Below, one piece after another: positions 23,340 to 34,893 of a stretch of 64,000 nt of DNA. Numbering within the stretch: the first letter of the stretch is position 1; each line of letters starts with the position of its first letter. The translations under genes and the position numbers were made by a program. The notes below the pieces were generated by a model that had not been told where the DNA came from, made no database searches, and saw only the letters and a list, made by a program, of their open reading frames with translations. The DNA is from Dipteris shenzhenensis (taxonomy: Eukaryota; Polypodiophyta; Polypodiopsida; Gleicheniales): the NCBI GenBank assembly GCA_047967505.1, contig CM106540.1. One strand, written 5' to 3'.

Positions 23340-23950
23340 ATTATGGGATTTAATAAAACCAACGCGGTGGTTGTTTGGGATATATTAAAAACAAGCATGG
23401 GATTTATCATTTGGGATTTACAAAAATAATTTGATAAAACCAGTGCGGTGGTTGTTTGGGATATACTAAAAACAAGTAGCCAAAATCAGCATGATGGTTG
23501 TTTTGGATATACTAAAAACTTGGGGGGTGCACTACTAAGAATTGCTAAGTATCACCTGCGTTCAAGGGGTATTAAAGAAACCCCTCAACTTAAATTTTGG
23601 CCCAATAAAAACCCCTCTTTACTTATGAACTAAGTGCTTTTTTCCTAAAGTTGAATTATCAAACCCCTCTTGTTATTGTAATCTTGTTCAATTTTTCCAA
23701 AAAGTTGAATTGAAATATCCCTCCTTTTGAATGCCTGTGGTACACTAAAATTTTATGAGGTGAACCCCCAAGACTAAAAGCAAGCATGGTATTTATAGTT
23801 TGGGGTTTACAAAAACAATTTAATAAAACCAACATGGTGGTTGTTTGGGATATACTAAAAAACAAGCATGGGATTTATTGTTTGGGATTTACAAAAACAA
23901 GTGCGGTGGTTAGTTTGGGATTTACTAAAAGAAGCATAGTCTCAATTACA
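23340..23950. repeat. AACCAACGCGGTGGTTGTTTGGGATA repeats around a MITE
   Basis: At least four direct imperfect copies of a unit contain CGGTGGTTGTTTGGGATA and CATGGGATTTAT (near 23342, 23435, 23490 and 23825-23920). They lie on the 3' side of the transposase relic at 24.0-26.1 kb. They may be its subterminal repeats, since the other side carries GGCTGGTTTAGGACA units. Confidence 0.55.
23519..23772. mobile_element. MITE of a related family (CTTGGGGGGTGCAC ends)
   Basis: A 254-bp element. The left end CTTGGGGGGTGCAC and the complement of the right end CTTGGGGGTTCACC form inverted ends. The flanks ACTAAAAA (23511-23518) and ACTAAAAG (23773-23780) are a 7-of-8 target duplication. The ends resemble CTCGGGGGGGTCACT of the other MITEs, and the 8-bp duplication is shared, so a common transposase source is likely. 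Non-coding. Confidence 0.7.
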
Positions 23951-23999
23951 TTTTTCATTTTCTAGGAGAAGTGGAATATTGTTTCCTTGCAATGAGTCT

Positions 24000-26090
24000 A
24001 CATTTTCTTAGTGATACCTCGGTCGTCCTAGTCCACTACTCCAAGATACCCCTATATGTGCTCATGTGTGTCTAAATCCAATTTGAAGACACTCTTGCCC
24101 TTCTTTCATTGTGGCACAAGTTGCATCTAGAACTTAATATTTCTTACTAGATGATAGTACAGAAACTTTTGTGGACTCTTATGTAGCAGTTGATAATTGT
24201 GGCCTCTCTTGGATGTTTTTTTGTACCAAAAAGATCCGACTACTACATTTCACTTCTCATAAGTTGTTCCCCAATTATCCATAAATGCTAGCTCAACCTT
24301 GTGCTTAGGTTCTGTGCATTGTAGCAAAAATTATGGGTAATCTTCCTTGTTCTCCCCAGAGGTAGCGACAACTGCAAAGTTATCCCCTGTTTCCAAATAG
24401 TCAGCAGCACAGTGAGGTCATCAAAACTTTCCCCAAACTATGGCGAGTTTTGTTGTTTGTCTCTCCATTGTTTGTCACTCCATCTGAACATAGAAGGAAA
24501 ACTTGAACTCACTTCCATTTCTTCACATTTGCAATGTTCTCACAATTGTCATGATACCCTATGATGCATGCAGTGCAAAAACAAGAAAGTATTCTTGTTT
24601 TAATCAATTGGTTGTTTGAAAATCCCCAGATGTTGTGCAAACAACTAACTCTTTTAATTTTCTTGCAATCGTGCTGGCTTCTCCTTTGCACTTCATCCAC
24701 TTTCACTTTATGGAACACTATGCATACTACACTATTCTTAAGTCTTTGTATATTGTATGTTGAATGCGCACCTATGCAGAGGTTGGCTGTAAGCCATGCT
24801 ACAACATCATGGGCATCATTGAGTTTTTTTTGAGGGCATGTTGATTGGTGTTAGCTTGCTTAATAACAACACCACATCCATCTTGTTCACCCTTGCCATG
24901 GCTAAACCCAAAGAAATTCCACATCATGTCTGGACCGGTTAGGGATTTGAACCTTCACACAAAGTACAATCTATGGGCTAATTTAAATTGAGAGGGAGCA
25001 CCATCAACCACACCCATTGTTGTTTTATATTTTTTGCATGGGAATTTTTCTTTTTTAGCCATTCCCAATGCAGTGAAAAGCATGCTGCACAAATAAGGTG
25101 TCATGTTCCCTATCATATGAAATATAGAAATGATATGTGCGTTGCACTAACCTGGGCTCCTGTGATTCAACAAGTAGATTCGCATCATGCATAGAAGAAT
25201 CAAGCAAGTGATTGTGCATGATATGCACAAGAATTTTTATCTGCTTATTGTACCAGTGAGAACTTTTTATCTCATCTTGTTCTTGAAATGAATAATTTTT
25301 AGCAAAGTCTATGACAAAGACAATAGTTTCATGGGGAAAATTGGCAAGGCACATCCTAATTTGCTTATCCTGCCAGCTCACCAATGAAATTGTGAAGCAT
25401 ATATTTTGGGATGGATTGTACCACGTGACCTATAAGCTTTGGCCTTGGCTGAGTGCTCTTATATGACAACAACCATCTCTTTTTATCGGACCCTTCAACA
25501 TTGATATTCTCAAATCTCCTCCACTTTAGAGAAACATGGCCCTCTTCCCTCATTTCATTTGCATAGACATGAAATGTCTTCTTCTTGAGCTTCAGAGTGC
25601 AATTCTTGCATTTCCACAAATGCATTCAATGCGGTGCCACTCACGGTCTCCCTTTGGATAAACCACTGGCTCCCACAAAGACCTTAGGCTACAAAGCTTG
25701 CTCCCCCTTGTAACACATGATGAAGATCCAGGTGGCCTATAGACTACGCATTGATGGGGGGGGCATGGGCATCAATCCCCATGAAGCAATGCTCCAACAT
25801 AGCCAAATCTCAAGTCATGCCAAGTGAAAGTCTATGTGTGTTTTGCAACAACAAACATTCCTATCTTTGAGTTTCCTGATGTACCAGGGCTTACAATGCT
25901 CACAACTCCTCTGCCCAATTGAAATGTCCGGATTATGTAAACTTGAGATACAAGTTCATTTGCTAACCCAACATGTGGGAACAACAAAACATTGATCCCT
26001 CTTTTAAATGGATCAATAGTACAGTAAGCCCCCTTTTTTACACTACTAAAAGAAGACAAATTAAAGTATATAATGAACCAAAACAATTTT
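24000..26090 (-). pseudogene. DDE-like transposase relic with HGKG..DG.G motif
   Basis: Minus-strand frames from 26086 to about 24000, with many stops, carry a recognisable conserved series. First is a Cys/Trp-rich N-terminal part (EWHRIECICG near 25640), then IVFVIDFAKNYSFQEQDE (about 25310) and SSHWYNKQIKILVHI. After HDTLFVQHAF comes WNFFGFSHGKGEQDGCG (about 24895-24930), then VVIK. I know this pattern (DFAENY..QNE....HW, then WNFF..SHGKG..DG.GG..K) from uncharacterised transposase-like proteins of diverse eukaryotes. Asp residues in DFAKNY and in HGKG..DG are candidate catalytic positions by inference. It lies between the repeat arrays at 23.34-23.95 and 26.1-26.93 kb. Confidence 0.55.
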
Positions 26091-26094
26091 CAAC

Positions 26095-26930
26095 CATCGT
26101 GCTAGTTCAGGACAGTCACAATTCAACTATCGAGATCGTTTAGGACAGCCACAATTTCAATCACCAGGCTAGTTTAGGACACGTTTAGGATTGTCAACAA
26201 CCATGATGGTTTAGGACACATTTAGGACAGTCACAATTTTAGCCACCAGGATGGTTTAGGACAATATCACAATTTCAACCACTAGGCTGGTTTAGCCTGA
26301 CGGTCTCAACTTTGCATATTAGAAAATAACAAGTATATTGCTTTTCATTTTGAATTTCACAATCAGAAAGTAACAATATATTGCTTTTTATTTCTGAATT
26401 TTACAATTTCAGTCAGTAACTGTTGTTTGTCTTAAATCAACACCAGGCTCAATCACATTAAGTCCAAGCCATCTCGGTCTAAAAATAGTGATATATGACC
26501 CGAACAGCAGGAAATTAAATTTAATGAATTTAAGTACTAAGAAACACAATAATTTCAACCACTAGGCTAGTCGACAACTAATGTTTGTTCAACCATGCTA
26601 GTTTAAGGCAATCACATAATTGGTGATTGAGCTGAAGCAGCCACGATTGCATGATGTTCCAACCATTCGGTTGGTTTAGTAAAATAATAATATATGTTTC
26701 TATTCTATTGCAAAATATATTGTTGCTAATTTCTGCAAAACCACACCACCGAGCTAGACAACAACTAATGTATGTTCAACCATGCCAGTCTACGATTGCA
26801 TGATGTTGCAACCACTAGGCTGGTTTAGGACAATCACATTTAGTCTAAGCTTGGTTTAAGAAATGAAACAAGTAAACTATCCCAAGCTCAATCAGAAACA
26901 ACCACCGGGCTAGTTTAGGCACCACTAACC
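26095..26930. repeat. CCACYAGGCTGGTTTAGGACA interspersed repeat array
   Basis: About ten imperfect copies of CAAYCACCAGGCTAGTTTAGGACA alternate with CAATTTCAACC and AT-rich filler. They sit upstream of the HGKG-type relic, in a position fitting subterminal repeats of that element. No ORF. Confidence 0.6.
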
Positions 26931-27097
26931 TGTGCTGTATCTAGCATGTGTATGATGTGCTCCTCATCTCTCGTTGCCATTTCGATATTGTGCTAGTGCT
27001 TTTCTCAACCCGCTATATGTTCCTTGTTCCTTGACCAGGTTTCAACTTTCTTGTCTCGTAGCCTCTCTCTGCTTCTCTTACAAGCCATGGCAAGCTA

Positions 27098-27344
27098 TAA
27101 CAAAATATGAAGAGGGGAGAGGAGATGAGCAGAGAGGGAACAGCTAGAGAGCACACCACCAATGACTAACTGTACACTAGATTTAGTTGAAAAAATAGAA
27201 TATATACAAACCCATTTAGGGTCAGGGTTAGGGGATCTAACCCTTTTCTTTAAAGCACTCTATATGGTTAGTGCTATGCACATATGATCACATGATGGTG
27301 CTATGCACACGTGATCACATGATGTTGAGTGTGAACTCTCAATA
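27098..27344 (-). mobile_element. 3' LTR of Copia element A
   Basis: On the minus strand it starts TATTGAGAG (TGTTGAGAG in the 5' LTR) and ends ATTTTGTTA (TTTTGTCA in the 5' LTR), so both terminal changes are G-to-A or C-to-T. The polypurine tract CTTGAGGGAAGG (complement of 27345-27356) abuts it. The flank TAGCT pairs with CAGCT before the 5' LTR at 6782. Confidence 0.82.
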
Positions 27345-28975
27345 CCTTCCCTCAAGATCAACATCATGAAGTAGGCCTTCCCTCAAGATGATGATTCTGG
27401 GGAATCGAAGAAGGACTGAGCATTACATTCCATCACACCCCTCTAATGGGAATGTCCTTCCTCTACGTCAAACCAATAGCTAGTCAGTATTTCTCGAATA
27501 GCTCTTTACCGAGTGGTTTGGTAAAGATGTCTACAACATTCTCTTTGCTATCACAATGGTGCAATGTGATGTCACCAAGTAACACTCTTTCTCTGATGAA
27601 GTGCTCTCCAGCATCAATGTGCTTTGTCCTGGAGTGATATACTAGATTCTTGGCCAATGCTTGAGCCGATTGATTATCACAGTATATTGTTGTTGGCTTT
27701 GACTCATCAAAGTAATCTGTTTCAGACAATAGTCTTCTAAGCCATATAGCCTCACATGCACCTGTAGTGAGTGCCCTATATTCTGCTTCAGTCGAAAACA
27801 AAGAAACAGTTGGCTATTTGTTTAACAACCATGATATAGCACCTTGACCAAGGAAAAATGCATATCCTTGTGTCCATCTCCTGGTCTCATGATCTCTGAC
27901 ATAGTCACTGTCACAGTATCCATGCAACCATGGATGACTTTTGAGTTTGTATTTTATTACAAACTGTCTTGTACCTCTAATGTATCTCAAGACTCTTTTG
28001 GCTACATTCCAATGAGACTGTTTTGGATTTGCCATAAACTATGCTAGTGAGCTTACTGCATAACAAATATCTGGCCGTGTGATTGTCAGATATATAAGAG
28101 ATCTGATGAGTTGCCTATAGTATCTATCATTGACTGTAAGCTTTTCTGAATCTTTAGTAAGTTTCAAACTCTATTCCATGGGAGTGGCTGCAATCTTGCA
28201 GTCTACCATATGAAACTTCTTCAAGAGACTATCAACATACTTGAGCTGAGTCATGAATGTGCTATCTTAATCTCTCCAGAACTCAATTCCAAGATAATAG
28301 TTCATAAGTCCAAGATCTTTCATGTTGAACTCTGCAGATAAGTCTTGCTTCAATTTTATGATGAAGTTATCCTTGCTTCCTATCACAATCAGATCATCTA
28401 CATACAAAAGTGCAATAGTAATGTCTTCCCCTTGAACTTTGTAGTAGAGAGTATGATTTGCATTGGACTTCATGTATCCCAGATCAGCAAAATACTTATC
28501 AATTCTGTTGTACCAACTTTTGAGTGCTTGCTTTAAGTCATAGAGACTTTTCTTGAGATGGCAAAACTTATTCTCCTTTCCTAGTTCAACATAACCTGCT
28601 GGTTGTTGCATGTAGACTTCCTCATCTAGATAACCATTGAGAAATGAATTCTTGACATCGAGCTGATATGCATTCCATTTGCTGAGTGTCGCTAGTGATA
28701 TCAAGAACTGTATGGAATCCATCTTTGCTACTGGAGCATAAGTCTCATCATAGTCCTGACCATATTGCTGTGCAAATCCTGACCTTCTTTCCTAGTGGAA
28801 GGTCGCATAATTCCCAAGTGTTATTTTTATACAAAGCATCCATTTCTTCATTCATAGCAGTTTGCCATTCTGGCTTGTCTACTGCATCTTTGAAGTACAC
28901 TGGCTCTTCTGTAGCCATGATGGTAGTCATAAGAGCTGGTGGTTTCCACCTGAATTGCTTTGCCTTTCTGAGCAT
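27345..28975 (-). pseudogene. Copia element A pol, 3' half (reverse transcriptase, RNase H)
   Basis: On the minus strand the frame resumes near 28975 with KGKAIQVE, then EEPVYFKDAVDKPEWQTAM and NNTWELCDLPLGKK. The RVT_2 core is at 28267-28722 (LDVKNSFLNGYLDEEVYM, catalytic LLYVDDL, FNMKDLGLMNYYLG). RNase H at 27484-28035 has CDSDYVRDHETRR, STEAEYRALT, IYCDNQSA and RTKHID. It ends KPLGKELFEKY just before the polypurine tract. It continues the element that breaks off at 12345. Stops and frameshifts near 28745, 28265, 28050 and 27805 inactivate it. Confidence 0.88.
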
Positions 28976-30321
28976 ATGTCACTAAAGGGTTCAAGCAAGA
29001 GAAGGGTGTGGACTTTGATGAGATATTCTCTTCGGTTGTGAAGATGACCACACTTAGATGCATGCTTGGACTAGTGGCAGCAGAGGATATGGAGCTTATG
29101 CAGATGGATGTCAAGATAGCTTTCTTGCATGGAGATTCGCATGAGGAAATTTACATGGTGTAGCCAGAAGGCTTTGAAGAAAAGGGCAAAGAGCATTTAG
29201 TTTGTAAACTGAAGAAGAGACTCTATGGTCTTAAGCAAGTGCCTAGAGAATGGTATGAGAAATTTGATGCTTTCATTTGGTCCCAAGGTTTTAGAAGGAG
29301 TGAAATTGATCACTACCTCTACACTAAAACGGCTAAGGATAATAGCCTGATAATCCTGGCACTATATGTGGATGATATGCTATTCGCTAGCAAGAATACT
29401 TATGAGCTAGATGCATTAAAGTCCAAGTTGCATGAGGCCTTTGATATGAAGGATTTGGGACTTGCAGGTCATATTCTTGGTATGCACATCACGCGTGATC
29501 GAAGTAGGAAACTCCTTTGGCTTTCACAAAAAGAGTATGTTACAAAAGTATTGCAACATTTCAATATGGAGGGGGGGAAGGCAGTGAGTAGTCCATTGCC
29601 TCCATATGTGAAACTGAGTCATATAGATAGTCTCAAATCAGATGAGGAAAGGGCCATGATGGCCAAGGTTCCTTATGCATCAGCAGTTGGGAGTCTTATG
29701 TATGCTATGTTAGCTACTAGACCAGACATTGCATTTGTAGTGGGAGTTGTGAGCCAGTATATGGCTAATCCAAGAAAGAGGCATTGGGAGGTAGTTAAGT
29801 GCATCATGAGGTACATGAAGGGTACCAAGGACATGTGCATTTGCTTTGGTAGAGGAGACATGCATGTACTTGGGTATATAGATTCAGACTATGCAGGGCA
29901 TGTGGATAGTAGGAGATCCACTTCTGGCTATGTGTTCACCTTTGCAGGTGGTGCAGTGTCGTGGATGTCTTGCGCATAGAAGTGCCTTGCTTTGTCTACC
30001 ACAGAGGTTGAGTATGTTGCAGCCACATAGGGTTGCAAGGAGGCTATATGGCTTGATCTGCAAGTGGGAGATTTGGGTATTCATACAGGTGTACCGACAT
30101 TGCATAGTGATTCCATGAGTGCTATTCAGCTAGCACGGAATCTGGTCTTTCATGCAAAGACCAAACACATTGAGGTCAGGTACCATTTCATTAGGTAGGT
30201 ACTTGAGGACAAGCGCATAGAGCTTGTCAAGGTTCATATAGATGATAACCCTGCAGATATGCTGACAAAGAGTCTACCTAGTCAGCAGTTTGAGTATTAT
30301 TGTGTATTGATGGGCATTCGA
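28976..30321 (+). pseudogene. Copia element B pol, 3' half (reverse transcriptase, RNase H)
   Basis: It begins VTKGFKQEKGVDFDEIFS, exactly where Copia B stops at 12346. RVT_2: MDVKIAFLHGDSHEEIYM, LKKRLYGLKQ, catalytic ALYVDDMLFA (about 29365), FDMKDLGLAGHILGM. RNase H: YIDSDYAGHVDSRRSTSGY, ALSTTEVEYVAA, LHSDSMSAIQLA, AKTKHIEVRYHFIR, ending near 30321. The only disruptions I see are TAGs at 29161, 29977, 30028 and 30196. The longest open part (29239-29979) has 246 codons. It is followed by the polypurine tract (about 30367-30377) and the 3' LTR. Confidence 0.9.
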
Positions 30322-30377
30322 TAGTATGCTCACTGGTTATTCTCCCTTAAAGGCACATTGTCCTTTAAGTGGGAGGT

Positions 30378-30548
30378 TGTGGGGGTTAAAGGTCACTGTG
30401 CCTTTACCCCAGTTATGTACAATACTCAAACACATATATAAATGAATGAAAAAGAATATTAGGGTGGTTTTGCACCCACCAAAACTTGTGTGGCTATCTA
30501 GTTCTCTCTCTCCCTCTTCCGTTCTTGCTTCCATTGAGAGCACTCTCA
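30378..30548 (+). mobile_element. 3' LTR of Copia element B (171 bp)
   Basis: TGTGGGGGTTAAAGG..GCACTCTCA, followed by ATATA (30549-30553). Same length and sequence as the LTR at 16105-16275. The purine-rich AAGTGGGAGGT precedes it. Confidence 0.88.
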
Positions 30549-30553
30549 ATATA

Positions 30554-30665
30554 GACACGCCTTTTGATGTGGGTCTGTAGACACACCAATAGACGTGCAA
30601 ATAGATGCGTCCATAAGTTTTTTTGAAAGTTATGGAAACGTGTCTGTGTGCACGTTTGTAGGTGC
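30554..30665 (-). repeat. CACTA subterminal repeats (copy 3 side)
   Basis: AATAGACGTGCAAATAGATGCG and GTGTCTGTGTGCACG motifs continue the array found on the far side of Copia B (16281-16440). From 30660 on, the sequence is the reverse complement of the TNP2 3' flank at 1690-1830. Confidence 0.65.
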
Positions 30666-31009
30666 TTTGTCTTGTGAAAACAAAGAATACAGAAAGTGAG
30701 ATTTTGGTGCAAGCTGATAAATGTACATCACTACTTTCCAAACATTGCCCATGATTACCAAAGCATGTAATTTTAACAAAAATATCAATGCTTTTTTGCA
30801 AACCCACATATACAAAAATTAAGTGAGGTGAGGAGAATGAGAATATGTAAAATAGTTTTGCCTATGTCAATGATGGGCTACGATTCAATCTCATCCTCAA
30901 TGAGATCAACCCTTGCCAAACTCTCTACTTCAAAATCCAAACCAGTGTTGAGATCTACAAATACATTCAACCCACTACTACTTGTACTACTCATGTGCTC
31001 ATTGAAATC

Positions 31010-31288
31010 TGTTGGAACACTGAAAGGAAAGAGTAGAGTGGACACAAACTCAGAATACTTGCTTATGGAATGAAGAAGAGTGAGTAGGCACCTCATACAA
31101 GCTCACTGACATCACTAATGACCTCCGAGCTCCACAATCATCTCCTCAATCTGCTCCTAGATTCTCTCAATCATCCTATGTGGCTCTCCACCACCTAACT
31201 GTGCTTGTGGGCACCTAACTGTGCCTCTAGCACTCACACATAGAAACATAAGGTGTGCCTGAGGCATACACCTTGAGATATCCCAACA
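31010..31288 (-). repeat. 3' LTR of the gag-only element
   Basis: 279 bp. It lacks 9 bases present in the other LTR near 31072. The 288-bp solo LTR at 10795-11082 is a third family copy. Confidence 0.92.
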
Positions 31289-31653
31289 AACCCCCCCTCA
31301 AGGAAATGCCTCAGGCTATGTCAAGGATACATCTAGTCTCATAGTTTCTCATGCCATCTCATGGTGGTCAAGTATTAATCTATGGCTAGGTTCTCATGCT
31401 AGCAAGCGTTCCCTTGGGTGTAAGGTAAACAAAAAGGGATACAAAAAGACCTTCCAATGGTTATCTCCCCTGCATGTACATGTACACAATGTCTGCAGGA
31501 GGTACCATGGAGCAAAACATACACATGGCCTACATCATAAGGTGACCAGAGGTGTTCACAAAACACAATAGTTTATTTTCATTCATTTTGGAGGACTATC
31601 CAGGCTGAGTACCTTGACATAAAAAGAGAGATCTGGAGCATACATAGAGATGA

Positions 31654-32481
31654 TTAAAATGCATAATCTTCATGGGATGCCTCATCTTGTGGAGGCTCAA
31701 TTGAAAGTAGATTTGCATTTTCTTTCTTTGCTTTGGCTCTGCAAAACTTCTCATTATGGTTGTTCTTGCCACAGTGCTTGCATGGATTAATTTTGAAGCA
31801 GTCCTTTGAAAGGTGATTTGTCTTTCCATAGTGATTGCAAGGAGTATACTTGCCCTTCTGGACTTTTACAGCATAAGCAGTGTCATTGCCTTTCCTGAGC
31901 TCCATATGCCTTTCTTCTTCTTGGAGAGCAGAAATAATACCTTCAAGATTAGGATTAGGAAGATTTTTCAAAGTGGTAACTATGTGATCATAATCTTCAG
32001 GCATGCTCTTAAGTAACACTGCCATAGCATCATCTGGAGAAATAGGAGAGTTGATAGAAGCTAATTGAGTCATAAGACTCCGCATATAGTTGACATGAGC
32101 TGCTAAAGTAGTACCACTAGTCATCTTCAATTCAAAGAAAGAGATTTTAAGTGATAGTTTAGAGATGTGAGAGTTAGCACCAAAAATCATGTCAAGCTTC
32201 TGCCAAGCTTCTGAAGGAGACTCCAAGTCAGAGATATGGTGTATATAATCATCTCCTAAAGTAAGAGCAATGATACCATATGCTTTTTCTTCTCTAGCTG
32301 GATCCCTTGCCGATCGTGTCGGAGTTGAGGATTCTCTAGCATTGGAGGCTGTAGAAGAAGCGGTAGGAGTAGGTTTGACAAGTCCCCATAAGTTCTCCCT
32401 CATCAATGCAAATTTCACCTTCATCTGCCATGTGTGGAAGCCCTTTCCATTGAACTTCTCGAGATTAAATAGGGTAGCCAT
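31654..32481 (-). CDS. Gag polyprotein of the gag-only retroelement
   Basis: 275 codons, uninterrupted. The start was taken at MATLFNLEKFNGKGFHTW because Copia gags begin this way; the frame stays open 41 codons further upstream without similarity. Residues 1-60 are the DUF4219-like N-terminus. Then comes a UBN2-type gag core (EEKAYGIIALTLGDDYIHHI, ISKLSLKISFFELKM, LLKSMPEDYDHIVTTLKNLP). Two zinc knuckles follow at the end: CNHYGKTNHLSKDC, with Tyr at the second Cys, and CKHCGKNNHNEKFC, a complete C-X2-C-X4-H-X4-C. It forms virus-like particles in this family. An intact frame in a window full of broken ones suggests a young element. Confidence 0.9.
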   Translation of the reverse strand: MATLFNLEKFNGKGFHTWQMKVKFALMRENLWGLVKPTPTASSTASNARESSTPTRSARDPAREEKAYGIIALTLGDDYIHHISDLESPSEAWQKLDMIFGANSHISKLSLKISFFELKMTSGTTLAAHVNYMRSLMTQLASINSPISPDDAMAVLLKSMPEDYDHIVTTLKNLPNPNLEGIISALQEEERHMELRKGNDTAYAVKVQKGKYTPCNHYGKTNHLSKDCFKINPCKHCGKNNHNEKFCRAKAKKENANLLSIEPPQDEASHEDYAF

Positions 32482-33328
32482 GAGAGGGTCTAACCCAGAT
32501 ATTGGGCAGTGTCTTTCTCTCTTACAAGGCAAAAACAATAACTGAAAGACTTCCAAAATATAAGCACTTGATGTAGCAAATACTAGTGACCAATATTCAA
32601 TCAATGATGCTTCTTCTTACATGCTTCACAGAGGTGGCTTAAAATGAGTACTTTCCAATTAAAAACAGGTCTAACACATCAAAGCAAAACTGAAGCCACA
32701 CTTGTATTGATGCTATTGAAAACTTCAAAAACTCAGAAATGCTAGAGTATCCTTTTATGTAGCATCATCTTCAAAACTTGTCCAAAACTGTCAAAACTAA
32801 AAGATTCAATTTGGAGGGCTTGTAGCACACTCCTCAAAGCAAAGGAAAGAGGGGTTTCTGAGGCAAAAGAGAGCTGGTATACCACAAAAGATCCTCTGGG
32901 AAGAAGAGGCGCAAAAACGCATCAGGTCGCCTTCTCTTCCCTCTTCAAAGTCGACTGGTTTTTCTCTATTTTCAGCTTGAATATGCAGCCATTGCTGCTC
33001 AAATTTCAGCACAGGATAGCTCTAGGTATGGACCAGCTTCCCCTGAAAGGAATCAGACAAGTATGGAGTGTGCTCAGAGAAAACGTAGGAACAAAGGTCG
33101 ATAAACTGCGTGTAATGGCGACGAGCAGAAGCGATAATTCGTCGATTCCTTTCAGCCAAGGGTTCACCCCTTTGAGGAGGATCTCCAGCAGGAAGGGCGT
33201 GGAGAATGGCAGAGAAAGGGAGGAGAACAAGCTTAAGCAAATTTTGGAAGAAGAGGGAGAGATGGTGAAGAAGAAGATGAAGAAGAAGATGATGATGTGG
33301 CAGAAATGGGCTCAAGGGGGATCAAATG

Positions 33329-33340
33329 GCTCTGATACCA
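33329..33340 (-). other. Primer-binding site of the gag-only element
   Basis: The minus strand reads TGGTATCAGAGC immediately after the 5' LTR (33341-33629), matching initiator tRNA-Met. Confidence 0.92.
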
Positions 33341-33629
33341 TGTTGGAACACTGAAAGGAAAGAGTAGAGTGGACACAAACTCAGAATACTTGCTTATGGA
33401 ATGAAGAAGAGTGAGGTCCTTAAGTAGGCACCTCATACAAGCTCACTGATATCACTAATGACCTCAGAGCTCCACAATCATCTCCTCAATCTACTCCTAG
33501 ATTCTCTCAATCATCCTATGTGGCTCTCCACCACCTAACTGTGCTTGTGGGCATAGTAACTGTGCCTCTAGCACTCACACATAGAAACATAAGGTGTGCC
33601 TGAGGCATACACCTTGAGATATCCCAACA
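33341..33629 (-). repeat. 5' LTR of the gag-only element
   Basis: 289 bp, TGTTGG..CCAACA, adjoining the primer site. Confidence 0.92.
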
Positions 33630-34893
33630 AAATCAGCATCACGAATGGTAGGCTCGTCCTCATGGGTAATGGCCTCAATATCTATATCTCCTATCTCATG
33701 ATCATCCTCCTCTCTCGTATCACAGTCATCATCACCTCCATGGCCATGATCATCCTCCATAAGCTCCATATTAGTAAATGTACTATACATCACCTTGGAA
33801 CGTGGTGTAATAGGTATGACATGCCACCACCTATTATTATCCACCATTGGTTGATAGACTACCTGATTCAAACACAAATAAAATCATGTTATCTTCCTTG
33901 CATCAAAGGTATCAAATATTTAAAAGTGAGTATTTAGATATGTGTGTACAATACATGTTCACATTGTTGTGGTAGTACTAGTGTGTCCTTACTTTGCCAA
34001 AACTTTCTGGAGTCAATAGTTGCAAAGCCACTTGAATGGCATTTGATTGTTGCATTAGGGCTCTTTCCACCACGTCCTTCAACCACTTCACATCCAAAAC
34101 ATGCACAAAGAATCATCAAAAGTCAAGCTTAATAATATCTTGTATTATGCCACAATAATCATCCATGTCTCCATTGGCTCCCTCAAAGCTAGCAATGATG
34201 CTGCAATCTTGCATGCTTCTTTTATGATCAATCCATTGTGTTCAAAAATGCTTGCCCTCACACCATATAGCATTGAACATAGTACACTACACCAAGAAAA
34301 AATCAATTAAATAAGCAATCTAAATTGTTGAAAGCTCCTAAGTTATGCATAACATTCTATATACCGACCTTGCTCATGTGCATACTCCCATTCTTCCATT
34401 ATGATATGCATCCCCTCGTTTCTCTCTACTCTCTCCATTTCATCAAGTAGCCAATCCACATGAATATCCTTTGAAAGTGCTCTTAGATGTTGAGGGTATG
34501 GCATGAGATCTGTGGTGGGTATGAAAGATGGCCCTTTCTCCTTGTCTTCTTGCCTTTGCATCCTCATATCTTGTCACCCATCTTTTCATCACATCACTAT
34601 TAAGCATGTAATAGAGGTTGGTATTATTAAGAAACTCCGTGTCTATTACTTTGCTGCATCCTTTCCCTTGAGGCACAATAGAGGTCATCCTTAGGTCTTC
34701 ATCATCTCTCCATAGTCGTTGGAGAGAGCTATCCACATCAACAAGAAACTCAGAAATATATACAAGTGACTCTTGTAACAACCAACCCTTGGCCATGCTA
34801 CCTTCGGGTTTTGCATTTTGTCTCATGAAACCCTTCAAGTCTTCATGAAGCACTCGAGGAAGAACAACCATCATGCATGTATGGTACTGCATA

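Larger units (their letters stand above)
31010..33629 (-). mobile_element. Complete gag-only LTR retroelement (TR-GAG type), 2.6 kb
   Basis: LTRs at 31010-31288 (279 bp) and 33341-33629 (289 bp) start TGTTGG and end CCAACA. They differ by a 9-bp gap and a few substitutions. The 5-bp duplication AAATC flanks the element (31005-31009, 33630-33634). The minus strand carries, in order, a tRNA-Met primer site (33329-33340, directly at the LTR), about 850 bp of leader, an intact gag, and a polypurine tract GAGGGGGGGTT (31289-31299). There is no protease, integrase or reverse transcriptase, so it needs a partner Copia. Gag-only elements of this sort are known in plants as TR-GAGs. It has inserted in the acidic-tail exon of CACTA copy 3. 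Confidence 0.93.

Noticed and set aside
32806-33436. Several frames between the primer site and gag of the gag-only element
   Set aside because: The region is the untranslated leader. Frames are short, lie on both strands, and partly extend into the LTR.
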